NCBI RefSeq assembly: GCF_900215505.1
Contig: NZ_LT907844.1
Coordinates: 1,398,501 to 1,462,500 of the forward strand
Reading direction: 5' to 3'
Source of the DNA: Cohaesibacter sp. ES.047
Lineage (GTDB): Bacteria; Pseudomonadota; Alphaproteobacteria; Rhizobiales; Cohaesibacteraceae
DNA: 64,000 bases
Shown piece by piece: positions 45,225 through 55,400 of this stretch. Both the position numbers and the translations under genes were made by a program. The notes beneath the pieces were generated by a model that was not told the DNA's origin, did no database searches, and worked only from the letters and a program-made list of their open reading frames with translations. How positions within the stretch are numbered: position 1 is the first letter of the stretch; each line of letters begins with the position of its first letter.

Positions 45225-46724
45225 TTAGGCAGACGTACCTTGCGACCGGTTGCGCTTCTTTTTCACCACTCCGATCACTGGGGAGCATATCGCCAAGGCA
45301 ACGCAGATGAAGATCACGATTGCAATCGGGCTGGCATAGAAGAATTCAAGGAAGTGTCCATCATGCAGCAGCAGGCCACGTCTCAGGTTCTGCTCGAACT
45401 GCGGCCCCAGTACGAGACCAATCACGAGTGGAGCCAGCGGGAACCCCGTTACCCTGAGGATATAACCAAGGATCCCGAAAATGGCAGCCGTGACTGCGTC
45501 CAGCGGATTGCCGCGAACGGTCACTGCGCCGATCAGACCAAACACCACGATACCGGCGGTCACCAGGAACGGTGGAATGGAGAGCAGCCAGCCGAAACAG
45601 CGAACCAGAGGAATAGCCAGCACGAGCATGGCAAGGTTGATCAGGATGAGAACCACGAAAATGGCCTGAACCGTTTCCTGATTTTCCGCCATCAGCCTTA
45701 CACCGGGCGTGATACCGTGAATGACAAGCGCGCTGAGCAGGATAGCCGTGACCACGTCACCGGGAATACCAAGAGCAAGGGATGGGATCATCGCACTGCC
45801 GGTTACGGCATTGTTGGAGGCTTCCGCAGCGATGATCCCGTCCGGCTCACCGTGCCCCAGATTTTCCTTCTGTGGCGAAGTCTGACGCGCCATCGCATAG
45901 CTGATGAAGGCAGCAGTCGCGGCACCTGTGCCTGGCAAGGCACCAATCAAGCAGCCAATCCCCGAGCTTCTCAACAAACCGCTAACGCGCCCTTTCCATT
46001 GAGACAGAGACGGCAGCTTGATGCGCGTCCCAGCAACCAGAGAGGACTCGTTGTTGACAAAGGCAACGCGATGCAGGGCTTCAGCGAGAGCGAACAAACC
46101 GATCACCACACAGATCAGATCAAAACCTGCGGTCAGATATTGCGTGCCGAAGGTGAACCGCGCTGCGCCTGTCACCGGATCGGTACCGACCATGGCGATG
46201 AAGAGACCAACCGCCCCCATCATGAGGCCTTTGATCATGTTGTTCTGCGACACTGCGGCGATGCAGGTCAGAGCAAGAACGATCAAGGCAAAGACTTCAA
46301 CCGAGCCGAACCGCGTTGCAAATTTGGCAAGCTGAGGCGCAGCAACAATCAGGACGATGCAGGAAATGATACCACCAATCACCGAGGCGACCGTAGCCCA
46401 GCCAAGGGCGATGTCGGCCTCCCCGCGTTGCATCATGGGATAGCCATCAAGGGTCGTCGCTGCCGCCTGAGGCGTTCCGGGCGAATTGACGAGAATGGCG
46501 CTGATCGATCCGCCAAAGACCGAACCACAGTAGACACCAAGAAGCAGCGTTACGCTGGGGACGGTTTCCATGCCGAATGTAAAGGGCAGACAGATACTCA
46601 ACCCGACCACGGATCCGAGCCCCGGCAAGGCACCGATCACGATACCAAGGCCCGTACCCAGAAGCAGGGCCAGTATCGTTTGAAACTGAAAAACGTCAGA
46701 CAACACAGATGTAAAAAGCGTCAT
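45225..46724 (-). CDS. tctA: tripartite tricarboxylate transporter, large membrane subunit (TctA)
   Basis: 499 residues, about 11-12 membrane helices. Family blocks: GIVIGALPGLGSVVGLSICL, GVYCGSVFGGSISAILVNSP, DGYPMMQRGEAD, GCLIGALPGTGAATAAFISY and SAMIPSLALGIPGDVVTAIL. It is the channel subunit of secondary importers for carboxylates. The ATG at 46724 overlaps the tctB stop by 1 base, so the longer frame to 46940 is rejected. The solute is likely the hydroxy or sugar acid handled by the following genes. Confidence 0.92.
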   Translation of the reverse strand: MTLFTSVLSDVFQFQTILALLLGTGLGIVIGALPGLGSVVGLSICLPFTFGMETVPSVTLLLGVYCGSVFGGSISAILVNSPGTPQAAATTLDGYPMMQRGEADIALGWATVASVIGGIISCIVLIVAAPQLAKFATRFGSVEVFALIVLALTCIAAVSQNNMIKGLMMGAVGLFIAMVGTDPVTGAARFTFGTQYLTAGFDLICVVIGLFALAEALHRVAFVNNESSLVAGTRIKLPSLSQWKGRVSGLLRSSGIGCLIGALPGTGAATAAFISYAMARQTSPQKENLGHGEPDGIIAAEASNNAVTGSAMIPSLALGIPGDVVTAILLSALVIHGITPGVRLMAENQETVQAIFVVLILINLAMLVLAIPLVRCFGWLLSIPPFLVTAGIVVFGLIGAVTVRGNPLDAVTAAIFGILGYILRVTGFPLAPLVIGLVLGPQFEQNLRRGLLLHDGHFLEFFYASPIAIVIFICVALAICSPVIGVVKKKRNRSQGTSA

Positions 46725-47209
46725 CAGAACAGCCCTCCTGGCAGGATTGCGGGCAACCGAATTCCGAGAAAATGATGAAATAGGAACCACATGCCCGGAC
46801 CAAGGATCAAAAAGGCAAGCGTTCCGCGAACAAGGCTGCTCTCTCCCAACCTCCAAAGCAGCAATGGAAGACCGACAACGATCACGATCAGATAGCCAAC
46901 ATACTGAAATCCGACGGTCATCACGATCATCAGAAGACAAATAAGGCAGACTTCACGCACCCGACCGAGATCCACCCGTTTTGCGACGGACTTCCTAACC
47001 GCCCTTATAATGATTGCGATCGACAGCACACCCCAAACAGCCAGAAGGATAAAGGGGAGACGCATAGGGGAGTCGGAGGATGCGGCATTCATGCCGCCGC
47101 CGGTGCTTGTCAAGGCGTAGAGGGTCAACCCCCCAACGATGATGGCGGATGAAACCGCCACCATAATCTCCGCGTTCAGAAAAGAACGGCTAGAAACCTT
47201 TGCCATCAT
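46724..47209 (-). CDS. tctB: tripartite tricarboxylate transporter, small membrane subunit (TctB)
   Basis: 161 residues with four hydrophobic segments (AEIMVAVSSAIIVGGLTLYA, LPFILLAVWGVLSIAIIIRA, VCLICLLMIVMTVGFQYVGY, TLAFLILGPGMWFLFHHFLG), the layout of TctB. Start overlaps the binding-protein stop by 4 bp and stop overlaps tctA by 1. Sequence of this subunit is poorly conserved in the family, so the call rests on topology and position. Confidence 0.88.
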   Translation of the reverse strand: MMAKVSSRSFLNAEIMVAVSSAIIVGGLTLYALTSTGGGMNAASSDSPMRLPFILLAVWGVLSIAIIIRAVRKSVAKRVDLGRVREVCLICLLMIVMTVGFQYVGYLIVIVVGLPLLLWRLGESSLVRGTLAFLILGPGMWFLFHHFLGIRLPAILPGGLF

Positions 47210-48138
47210 TTTGCAACCAGTCCAGCATCCTCAAGAATCTTCTGATTCACTTTTGCATTGCTCTTGGCGAATGCTTCAAACTCTTCAGGATTCCGATACT
47301 TGATACCAGTGTTGCTCTGTTTTGAAAACTTCTGGAAGCGATCACCTTCAAGTGATGCCCTGCAGGCCTTAGTGTAGGTTTTCACGATTGCCGGATCGAG
47401 ATCCTTTTGACCAACAAGACCCTGCCAAACAGAGAAGTCCATGCCTTCAAAGCCAAGCTCTCCGAGAGTCGGCACATCAGGATAGGCCGGAGACCGTTCT
47501 GGCGCAAAAATCGCCAGCGCCTTGAGATTGTTTGCTTCCATGACCGTTGCGGTATCAGCAAACAGATCGATCTCGCCGCCCACCAGAGCGTTCATTGCAG
47601 GCCCAGTCCCGGCAAACGGAAGATGCACTGCATTCAGACCAGCAGCATCACTGAAGGCAGCCATGGCGATATGAATGATCGTGCCCGGACCGGAAGACCC
47701 GTAAACGACACGACCGGACGTCCCTTTATTGACCGCATCTTCAACTGTGTTGATGCCATTCGTACCAGAGGAGAGCAGGAAGATCGGCGTCGAAGTGGTC
47801 TGGCAGATAAAGCTGAAGCTGTCGGTTCCGTAGGTCAGCTTACGCAGGAAAGGCTGAATCGAAATCGGCCCAATCGGCATATACCCGACCGTCGCGCCAT
47901 CAGGCTTGGAGTCAAGCACCTGTGCTGCCCCAAGGGTGGCACTTGCGCCTGCAACATTTCGAATGATGGATGTTTTGCCGATAGCCTTCGAAAAATCCGG
48001 CTCAAACATGCGTGCCACAGTGTCGGTACCACCGCCAGCACTGAACGGCACGATAATTTCTAGGTTGTCAGCATAAGCGGAAACACTCGATGCCATGATC
48101 GCCAAAGCGGCAACCGCCGCAATTTGTGCAATTTTCAT
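47206..48138 (-). CDS. tctC: tripartite tricarboxylate transporter, periplasmic binding protein (TctC/Bug)
   Basis: 310 residues. Signal peptide 1-23 (IAAVAALAIMASSVSAYA). The mature protein has Bug-family blocks: IIVPFSAGGGTDTVARMFEP, NVAGASATLGAAQVL, GRVVYGSSGPGTIIHIAMAA and LAIFAPERSPAYPDVPTLGE. It binds a carboxylate in the periplasm and passes it to TctAB. ATG at 48138 follows GGGAGG; an upstream frame to 48210 is not needed. First gene of the eleven-gene block. Confidence 0.92.
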   Translation of the reverse strand: MKIAQIAAVAALAIMASSVSAYADNLEIIVPFSAGGGTDTVARMFEPDFSKAIGKTSIIRNVAGASATLGAAQVLDSKPDGATVGYMPIGPISIQPFLRKLTYGTDSFSFICQTTSTPIFLLSSGTNGINTVEDAVNKGTSGRVVYGSSGPGTIIHIAMAAFSDAAGLNAVHLPFAGTGPAMNALVGGEIDLFADTATVMEANNLKALAIFAPERSPAYPDVPTLGELGFEGMDFSVWQGLVGQKDLDPAIVKTYTKACRASLEGDRFQKFSKQSNTGIKYRNPEEFEAFAKSNAKVNQKILEDAGLVAK

Positions 48139-48226
48139 AAAAAACCTCCCGATTTTCGCTATGAATTGAGCTGGTACACCATGTTGGTGACATACCCGTG
48201 TATAAGTCAAACGGACGCTTTACGTC

Positions 48227-48244
48227 AATCGTAGCGCTACGATT
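48227..48244. promoter_or_regulatory. LacI/GntR operator upstream of tctC
   Basis: AATCGTAGCGCTACGATT is an 18-bp perfect palindrome 89 bp before the tctC start. The even-numbered symmetry with central CG fits LacI-family operators, and a LacI-family gene is divergent. Related copies occur at 45124 and 48525. Confidence 0.85.
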
Positions 48245-48524
48245 TTTTGCAAAAATGCACTCTTTCGACTCATTTTTCCCCTTTCTTCGCACAACCGAAT
48301 GAGCGTTGAATAGTTTCACTCCTGATCACTCCAAAGTCCTTTCACACTCCGATAAGGCACCGCAAAGCCGCGCAAACCCTTATTTAAGCCATTGTTAAAT
48401 CGGTTCCTTTATACCACATTCGTTCATCACGTTCTTTGGTAACATCATTGTTGCGCTCACAAACACACTACGATATTTTTTGCAGACAGCCACTTTGTGC
48501 TGCCCTTGCCAAACCGCCAAATTT

Positions 48525-48536
48525 CGTAGCGCTACG
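48525..48536. promoter_or_regulatory. LacI/GntR operator upstream of the regulator gene
   Basis: CGTAGCGCTACG, a 12-bp perfect palindrome inside a TTCGTAGCGCTACGTTTTTGC-like context similar to the tctC site, lies ~280 bp before the regulator start and ~390 bp before tctC. It suggests autoregulation or looping with the site at 48227. Confidence 0.75.
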
Positions 48537-48807
48537 TTTTTGCTCGCCAACCGGGGCTCTGATGTTGGTATTTTGCAGGTTAGCGCGTAAGAATTGGCAA
48601 TCGTACATCTTGAGAAGGAGTGAAACCGGATCTAAAGTTGCAAGTCGATACACAGAATTCCAACTCTCGAATTCGCCCGTCTGAAATTACATTTCCAATG
48701 CAGCGGGTTTGTGCCTAAAAAGGGACCCTCTGATCCAGCAACCGCTTCACAAAGAGACTCGCTAAAACTAGATGCAGATCGTCAAGAAGTCCCGAATTAG
48801 AAGAAAA

Positions 48808-49812
48808 ATGCAGTCCGTCACCATGAAACAGGTTGCGGAACTGTCGCGAGTGTCGCCCTCTACCGTTTCACTGTATCTGCGCAAGCCCGAAGCCGTCTCG
48901 GAAAAGGCGCAGGAAAAAATTCAAAATGCAATCGACACTCTCGGATATGTTCCGAACCTGATTGCCGGAGGGCTTGCTGCTGCGCGGTCCAATGTTGTCA
49001 GCATCATCGTACCCTCTCTGCGTACTGCCTTTTTCTCCCAGTGGGTCAACAGGGTGGAGAGACTACTCTCCGAACATGGCATCCAAACGCTGATCGGGCA
49101 TTCCGAATATAGCCTTGATCGCGAAGAGAGGCTCGTGAAAGCCGCCCTGTCCTGGAAACCGGCAGGGATCGTGCTGACCGGCGTGCAACACACAGATACC
49201 GTCAGAACCATGCTTGCCAATAGCGAAGTTCCGGTGGTGGAGACCTGGGATATTGACGGAGAGCCGATCGATACCTCCGTCGGCTTCAATCATAAGGAAG
49301 TCGGTCAGAAACAATGCCAGCAGCTGATTGATCGTGGTTGCAAGAACATCGTCTTTGTTGGCGCCCGACTACAAGAGGATTCGCGCGCGCGCATGAGGTG
49401 TCTGGGGTCCTCCGAGGCAGCCATCGCAGCCGGAATTGCCTTCACGCATGTTTCCGACCTTCAACCCGCCTCGACCAAGGTTGGGGTTCGAGCCCTTAAC
49501 AAGATAGTTTCCTCATTCAAAGATGTTGATGGGATTGTCTGTTCGAGTGACATTATCGCGTTGGGCCTTCTGTTCGAATGCCAGCGACTGGCAATCAAGG
49601 TGCCCGAAGACATGGCAATCGTCGGCTTCGGCGATCTCGACTTCGCCGAAACCTGCAATCCGGGCTTGACCTCGATAAAGCTGAATTTTGATAAGATGGC
49701 AGCCATCGTGACCGAACGCCTCATTTCGAGCCACTCCGGTCTGTTGAAGGCAGATCTGGATACACCGGTCGTTGATATCGGCTTTGAACTCGTTCAGCGC
49801 GACTCGGCCTAA
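48808..49812 (+). CDS. LacI-family regulator, gluconate-repressor (GntR)-like
   Basis: 334 residues from ATG 48808 (AGAAG upstream); ATG 48772 would add 12. HTH at 5-30: VTMKQVAELSRVSPSTVSLY, then LRKPEAVSEKAQ and LGYVPNLIAGGLA. The sensor domain closely follows E. coli GntR-type members: WKPAGIVLTGVQHT, VPVVETWDI, VGFNHKEVG, NIVFVGARLQED, LLFECQRLAIKVPEDMAIVG. That subgroup senses gluconate-like acids, which supports an aldonate inducer. Divergent from the eleven-gene block and the probable binder of the three TAGCGCTA operators. Confidence 0.9.
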   Translation: MQSVTMKQVAELSRVSPSTVSLYLRKPEAVSEKAQEKIQNAIDTLGYVPNLIAGGLAAARSNVVSIIVPSLRTAFFSQWVNRVERLLSEHGIQTLIGHSEYSLDREERLVKAALSWKPAGIVLTGVQHTDTVRTMLANSEVPVVETWDIDGEPIDTSVGFNHKEVGQKQCQQLIDRGCKNIVFVGARLQEDSRARMRCLGSSEAAIAAGIAFTHVSDLQPASTKVGVRALNKIVSSFKDVDGIVCSSDIIALGLLFECQRLAIKVPEDMAIVGFGDLDFAETCNPGLTSIKLNFDKMAAIVTERLISSHSGLLKADLDTPVVDIGFELVQRDSA

Positions 49813-50314
49813 TTCCTTCAGCCCTCACATTGAGGCCATGCGGGCAGGCTTTGTCTGGATCAGGCACTTTCTGATAATTGATATTGATGTGCTTCCAAAA
49901 CCTCTTCAAACCAATCTTCTTAGCTTGAAGAATGCGGTTCCTAGAGGCCAAATATTCAAAAACTGAGTTCAAATGTTTAGTCGGTAATAGTACTTGATGA
50001 TGAAAGCAATTTGAGCGCTTCCTCTTCATGCGAAAAAATACGTCTCAGAACGTTCAAGCCATTTGAGGGAGTTTTGCGGGGCACGACTTAGTCGAACCCG
50101 CCGGGGAAACCTTCCTGCGTCGAGAGTTCTCTCGAATGAACGCTTTGTCTAAAGATGTTGAAAATTTTTTCTTTGCAGGAAATGGCCGTTTCCGCCCGAA
50201 CGGGTTACAATTATCGGGACAAGCTTCGAGAACCCTCGAATGGCCGCTTTTGCCGATGGATGCAAAGATCTCGCACCTGCATGAAATGGCAACTATCCGC
50301 CCAAACTAGTCATA
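49813..50314. other. intergenic stretch without recognised gene
   Basis: About 500 bp between the regulator and the IS630 element. I see no gene, no tRNA and no clear terminator. Short AATGGCC words recur at 50183 and 50238, but no ordered repeat was found. Confidence 0.5.
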
Positions 50315-50394
50315 CCAAGGGCGTGAAGTTCTGACTCTTTAGGGATTCCATTTTTAGCACTGGCGTGATTCAACATGGCAAAGGAGATTTTGCC

Positions 50395-51461
50395 ATGTCT
50401 GCCGCTTTGATTCTTAGCGATGCTTTTGACGCCGATAGTTTGCGCCGTCTTGCCAAAGGATGCCGCAATGCCAAACAGAGCCGCCGCCTACTGGCCATTG
50501 CGGCTGTCTATGACGGCATGAACCGTGCTGATGCCGCCAAAGTCGGCGGTATGGACCGCCAGACTTTGCGAGATTGGGTTCTTCGCTTCAATGAGCAAGG
50601 CACCGATGGTCTTGTCGACATCAAAGCAACCGGCGCTCCCATGCGCTTGAGCCCAGAACAGCTCGAAGAGTTTGTTGCTATCGTTGAAACCGGTCCTGAT
50701 CCTGAGAAGGACGGCGTCTCTGTCTGGCGTAGCCAGGATCTGGTGCGTGTGATCCAAGAGCGGTTTGGGGTCTCCTACAAGGAACGTGGAGTACGGGATC
50801 TTTTGCGCCGCATGGGGTATGTGCGCATATCTGGTCGACCTCAACATCCAGAACAAAAGCCTGAAGTCATTGATGCTTTCAAAAAAACTTCTCCGCAACG
50901 TTGGCAGCGCATGTAGGCCATTTGCCAAAGAACAAGCCCATCGAGATTTGGTGGCAAGATGAGGCTAGGCTTGGTCAGAAGAATGGACTGGCCCGACTAT
51001 GGGCAAAAAAGGGAACCAGACCACGTCTGCCAGCCGATCAGCGATATAAAAATGCCTATCTGTTCGGTGCAATATGTCCAGCGCGTGGCGTTGGCGCGGG
51101 ATTGATGATGCCTTTTGCAAATACACAGGCCATGCAAATGCACCTCGAAGAAGTCTCAAGGACAGTGGCGCGCGGCGCTCATGCCGTGGTGCTGATGGAT
51201 CGTGCCGGATGGCATACGACAAGCAGACTCAACGTGCCCAAGAATATCACCATCCTCCTGTTGCCTTCCAAATCACCGGAACTGAACCCAGTTGAGAATA
51301 TTTGGCAGTATCTGCGCGGTACCTTCCTGTCCAATCGGGTCTTCGAAGACTATGCCGCCATTCTTGATGCTGGTTGCCAAGCATGGAAGAGCCTCTCCGC
51401 CAACCCAACCATCATCCATTCAATAGGTATGAGAAAATGGGCTCAAGAAGGTCAGAATTAA
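50395..51461 (+). CDS. IS630-family transposase in two frames with A7 slippery site
   Basis: Frame one (50395-50916) carries the HTH part: CRNAKQSRRLLAIAAVYDG, ADAAKVGGMDRQTLRDWVLR, GVSVWRSQDLVRVIQERFGV. Frame two carries the DDE core: IEIWWQDEARLGQKNG (first Asp), HAVVLMDRAGWH (second Asp), LPSKSPELNPVENIWQYLRG (third acid). The frames join if ribosomes slip back one base on the run of seven A at 50881-50887. Such -1 frameshifting is known in IS630 relatives; a simple indel is the alternative. AAAGGAG precedes the ATG at 50395. Confidence 0.8.
50881..50887 (+). promoter_or_regulatory. candidate -1 frameshift site (seven A)
   Basis: The run follows GCTTTC and precedes CTTCTCC. Read in frame one it gives FKKTS; after a one-base back-slip it gives FKKNFSATLAAHVGHLPKNK, the expected continuation of the family. 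No strong downstream pseudoknot was identified by eye. Confidence 0.6.
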
Positions 51462-51529
51462 ATGCCGTTGGTATCAATCATTCGGTATATTGCGACTGAC
51501 TGGCGAAAGTCTGTTTGGTGCGGGGCGCG

Positions 51530-53119
51530 TTAGGAGGCTTCGGCGGTCACGAGCTCGCGGGTTTTCATGAAGGTGATGTCCGGGTTGCGCTCTTTGGTGT
51601 AGTTGAGTTCCCACTGGCTCTTGGCCAGAAACACCGGGCGGTCTTCGCGGTCGTGGACGACGTTGTTGGGGTTGGCCGACAGGAACGTCTTGAGCTTGGC
51701 GTCACTCTCTGCCTTGACCCAGACGGCCATGTTGTAGCTGAGCGGTTCAAAATCGATGTCGACGCCATACTCGGCCTTGGCCCGGGATTTGAGCACATCA
51801 AGCTGCAGCACGCCGACGAGACCGATGATCCAGTTTGAGCCGATGTTGGGTTTGAAGACCTGCGTCAGGCCTTCCTCGGCGAGGTCTTCCAGTGCACGGC
51901 GGAGCTGCTTGACCTTGGAGCTGTCGGGCAGGCGGACGCGGCGCAGGATTTCGGGCGCAAAGGCCGGGAGGCCGGTGAACTGCATATTCTCGCCTTCGGT
52001 GAAGGTGTCGCCCACGCGGATGGTGCCATGGTTGGGGATGCCGATGACGTCTCCCGGCCCTGCTTCCTGCGCGATTTCGCGATCCTGCGCAAAGAACATG
52101 ATCGGGCTGTGCACCATCACGTCCTTGCCGGTGCGGACTTGCCTCAGTTTCATGCCGCGCTTGAAGTCTCCTGAGCAGATGCGCAGGAAGGCGACGCGGT
52201 CGCGATGGTGGGAATCCATGTTGGCCTGCACCTTGAAGACAAATCCGGAGACTTTCTTCTCATCTGGGGTCACTGTGCGTTCGGTGGTGGGCGAGGGGCG
52301 CGGCATCGGGGCGATGTCGGCGATGAGATCGAGCAGAGCCGTGGGGCCGAAGTCTTTCAGCGCCGAGCCGAAGATGACCGGCGACAGATGGCCTTCGCGG
52401 TAGCTTTCGAGATCAAAATCGGAATAGCCGACTTCGGACAACTCGATCATTTCGCGGGATTCTTCGAGCAATTGGCTGTCGACCAGATCATCGAGCTTTG
52501 CATCGTTAATGCCGGAGGTCTCGACAATGGTGTCAAACGCTTCGCCCTTGTTCTTGGCGGTGTAATAGTCGCCATTGGTGACATTGAAGCAACCATGGAA
52601 ACGGGAACCCGAGCCAATGGGCAGAACCATCGGGCAGACATCGAGCGCCAGGGTTTCCTGAATCTCGTCCATTAGTTCGAACGGATCCTTGGCCTCACGG
52701 TCGCATTTGTTGACCAGCGTGATGATGGGAATGTCGCGCAGGCGGCAGACTTCGAACAGTTTGAGGGTCTGAGCCTCGATGCCCTTGGAGGCGTCGATGA
52801 CCATGATGGCGCTGTCGACTGCCGTCAGTGTGCGGTAGGTGTCTTCCGAGAAGTCCTCATGGCCCGGGGTGTCGAGCAGGTTGAAGATGAGATCTCTATG
52901 CTCGAAGGTCATGACCGAGGAGGTCACCGAGATGCCGCGTTCCTGCTCGATCTTCATCCAGTCGGATTTGGCGCGGCGTTTCTCACCGCGCGCCTTGACC
53001 TGACCGGCCATGCGGATGGCGCCGCCAAAATAGAGAAGCTTTTCGGTGAGCGTCGTCTTACCCGCATCCGGATGCGAGATGATGGCAAAGGTGCGGCGAA
53101 TTTCGTGGCTCGATGGCAT
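51530..53119 (-). CDS. prfC: peptide chain release factor 3
   Basis: 529 residues, translational GTPase: P-loop SHPDAGKTTLTEKL (15-28), switch region EQERGISVTSSVM, DTPGHEDF and NKCDRE. It has the RF3-type length and C-terminal domains (RVGDTFTEG, VGVLQLDVLKSR). RF3 removes RF1/RF2 from ribosomes after peptide release. Transcribed toward the IS630; the stop lies 58 bp from its end. Confidence 0.96.
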   Translation of the reverse strand: MPSSHEIRRTFAIISHPDAGKTTLTEKLLYFGGAIRMAGQVKARGEKRRAKSDWMKIEQERGISVTSSVMTFEHRDLIFNLLDTPGHEDFSEDTYRTLTAVDSAIMVIDASKGIEAQTLKLFEVCRLRDIPIITLVNKCDREAKDPFELMDEIQETLALDVCPMVLPIGSGSRFHGCFNVTNGDYYTAKNKGEAFDTIVETSGINDAKLDDLVDSQLLEESREMIELSEVGYSDFDLESYREGHLSPVIFGSALKDFGPTALLDLIADIAPMPRPSPTTERTVTPDEKKVSGFVFKVQANMDSHHRDRVAFLRICSGDFKRGMKLRQVRTGKDVMVHSPIMFFAQDREIAQEAGPGDVIGIPNHGTIRVGDTFTEGENMQFTGLPAFAPEILRRVRLPDSSKVKQLRRALEDLAEEGLTQVFKPNIGSNWIIGLVGVLQLDVLKSRAKAEYGVDIDFEPLSYNMAVWVKAESDAKLKTFLSANPNNVVHDREDRPVFLAKSQWELNYTKERNPDITFMKTRELVTAEAS

Positions 53120-53385
53120 GGAAGTCTTTCTCGTGTCTGCCGGTGCTCATGTCTGGCTCAGCGATCCGGCTTTCGGACCGGTCGCGATCAACGGCATGAG
53201 GCATGGAAGTTTGGCCGGACAATAGGCGAGATGGCGTCGGATTTCCAGTGCAAATGCTGTTGGTCGGTTGCTGCGTTCTTCAAGGCTCGTTGCGGCGCGG
53301 TTGCCCTAGAGTTTGCAAAGATGGCAAAGCAGCGCGATGCAGCATGAAAATGGCCGACAGGATGATGAGCGCAGCCTCGATCAGT

Positions 53386-55215
<1,830 letters not shown>

Positions 55216-55400
55216 GATCGATGTGTTTTCAAGGGAGCGCGTGTGCGATGCAGACGGGATCGGAACGAAAGCGTCCAGGAACCCCACGCTTTATACAATG
55301 AGGGTATCCTTGGCAAGCCTGCCGCTCTGCCGGGGGCGGTCTGGTGCAAGGGTTTCGGTGGGATCGGGATCAAGCTGTTGATCAGGTTTCGCGCCGGGTG

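Larger units (their letters stand above)
48139..48807. other. divergent intergenic region tctC/regulator
   Basis: About 670 bp between the tctC start and the regulator start, unusually long for this window. It contains the two operators described separately and AT-rich stretches (48247-48260, 48382-48420, 48471-48482). A plus-strand frame at 48436-48684 has no ribosome site or recognisable motif and is not called. Confidence 0.6.
50315..51471 (+). mobile_element. IS630-family element
   Basis: Terminal repeats of ~21 bp: CCAAGGGCGTGAAGTTCTGAC at 50315-50335 against the complement of 51451-51471, 16 of 21 matching. TA flanks both sides (50313-50314 and 51472-51473), the TA duplication typical of IS630/Tc1 elements. 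Length is 1157 bp with one transposase split over two frames. Ends are inferred from repeats and TA flanks together. Confidence 0.85.

Noticed and set aside
45240-46775. Plus-strand open frame of 511 codons
   Set aside because: Antisense shadow of tctA; its product is a compositionally odd, His/Asp/Arg-rich sequence.
46725-46940. N-terminal extension of TctA
   Set aside because: It overlaps tctB throughout, is polar and Arg/Ser-rich, and the ATG at 46724 sits in a classic 1-base stop/start overlap.
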